Source: Rhypophila decipiens (taxonomy: Eukaryota; Ascomycota; Sordariomycetes; Sordariales; Naviculisporaceae). From it: 64,000 nucleotides of DNA. Numbering within the stretch: position 1 is the stretch's first letter; each line of letters starts with the position of its first letter. Both the position numbers and the translations under genes were made by a program. Below, in pieces: positions 63,604 through 64,000 of this stretch. The notes under the pieces were generated by a model, which saw only the letters and a program-made list of their open reading frames with translations, did not search any database and was not told where the DNA came from. The stretch spans positions 61,955 to 125,954 of the forward strand of contig MU858154.1 in NCBI GenBank assembly GCA_033297075.1, written 5' to 3'.

Positions 63604-64000
63604 GTTAGAATCGTGTACTTTGGATTTGAAACTTTTTTTCACGTTGAGCTGTCGGACACGTGCTTAAGGGTTTTTGATATCTTCACGATGAGCTGACTGG
63701 AGTCAACATTGAAGTTAAACATTCGTGAGCAGAGACCCTGTTGCTACACCAAGCAATTGGACAGATGATAGGGCAAGCTTCCAAGTTTTATTGCAAAGAT
63801 CGCCCCTATCCAACAGTTGTTCCGTGTCATGCCTGGCCGCAGCGCTGTCAACAAGTCAAGTCAAGTCAAGTCTGGGGCCAAACTTGACTTGACTTGAAGA
63901 ATTTGTCCCAGACTTGACTTGAATGACCCCCGACTTGACTTGACTTGGAAGACTTGCCAAGACAGTTAAAATGAGGTTATTCCGAACCCGAGATATATAC
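63604..64000. other. Upstream region of the broken synthase
   Basis: It contains the presumed promoter and a CAAGT/ACTTG repeat at 63852–63960. No gene seen. Confidence 0.6.
63852..63960. repeat. CAAGT tandem units with inverted ACTTG arms
   Basis: Four CAAGT units at 63852–63871 are followed by three groups of ACTTG units (63882–63897, 63912–63921 and 63933–63957). The two sets are reverse complements, so the stretch can fold into a hairpin with alternative arms. It lies about 250–360 bp upstream of the synthase start. Confidence 0.85.

Noticed and set aside
1..64000. CRISPR arrays, bacterial operons, rRNA genes and complete transposons
   Set aside because: None seen; no regularly spaced repeats, transposase or reverse transcriptase frames, or rRNA-like sequence were found.

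Overview
The window is nuclear DNA from a filamentous ascomycete (Pezizomycotina, most likely a Sordariomycete; I cannot name the genus). The reasons are short GT–AG introns with CTAAC-type branch points, two intron-containing tRNA-Ile genes, and a fungal gene set: an AA9 lytic polysaccharide monooxygenase, HapX, a DUF3433 membrane protein, an MFS transporter with an N-terminal LNW motif, and a fungal-type hybrid PKS-NRPS. TGA is used as a normal stop by several intact genes here.

Layout. 1–0.3 kb: an acidic reading frame that runs off the left edge on the minus strand. 1.5–5.9 kb: a DUF3433 membrane protein interrupted by one in-frame TGA. 6.5–7.6 kb: a four-exon gene ending in a Swi5/Sae3 recombination-mediator domain. 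8.0–8.6 kb: a three-exon secreted guanyl-specific ribonuclease (RNase T1 family) whose exons are too short to show as a long frame. 9.1–11.5 kb (minus): a five-exon MFS transporter. 12.8–16.05 kb (minus): an OCRL-like inositol polyphosphate 5-phosphatase. 16.9–17.7 kb: Dcp1 of the mRNA decapping complex. 18.7–19.9 kb: an unrecognised protein, also interrupted by one in-frame TGA. 20.2–25.6 kb: two tRNA-Ile(AAU) genes in opposite orientation flanking an AA9 LPMO and a small secreted protein.

25.9–30.5 kb is a housekeeping block: cytosolic glutamyl-tRNA synthetase (minus) and mitochondrial ribosomal protein L1 (plus) share a 350-bp divergent promoter, and COG2 (minus) converges on L1. 32.0–33.9 kb: the iron regulator HapX, with a 1.5-kb upstream region that holds a GATA-type SreA-like motif and a CCAAT box. 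A 5.3-kb stretch without a convincing gene follows, then a 1,902-residue regulatory protein (RasGAP-like segment, Sel1-like C-terminus) at 39.3–45.0 kb. 46.8–50.0 kb: a six-exon protein kinase preceded by five copies of TGAACCAAT and containing a probable GC–AG intron. 50.4–51.5 kb (minus): a secreted, divergent aspartyl-protease-like protein.

52.4–63.6 kb (minus) is the most striking part. It is one hybrid polyketide synthase–nonribosomal peptide synthetase in the order KS-AT-DH-MT-KR-ACP-C-A-T-R, broken by nine frame changes, two in-frame stops and several internal gaps. It looks like a decayed secondary-metabolite synthase, with the C-terminal T-R segment still open. The right edge carries a CAAGT/ACTTG repeat with inverted arms.

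Apart from the shared promoters noted, the genes look independent. No metabolic cluster can be built around the synthase inside this window; any partners would lie beyond 64 kb.
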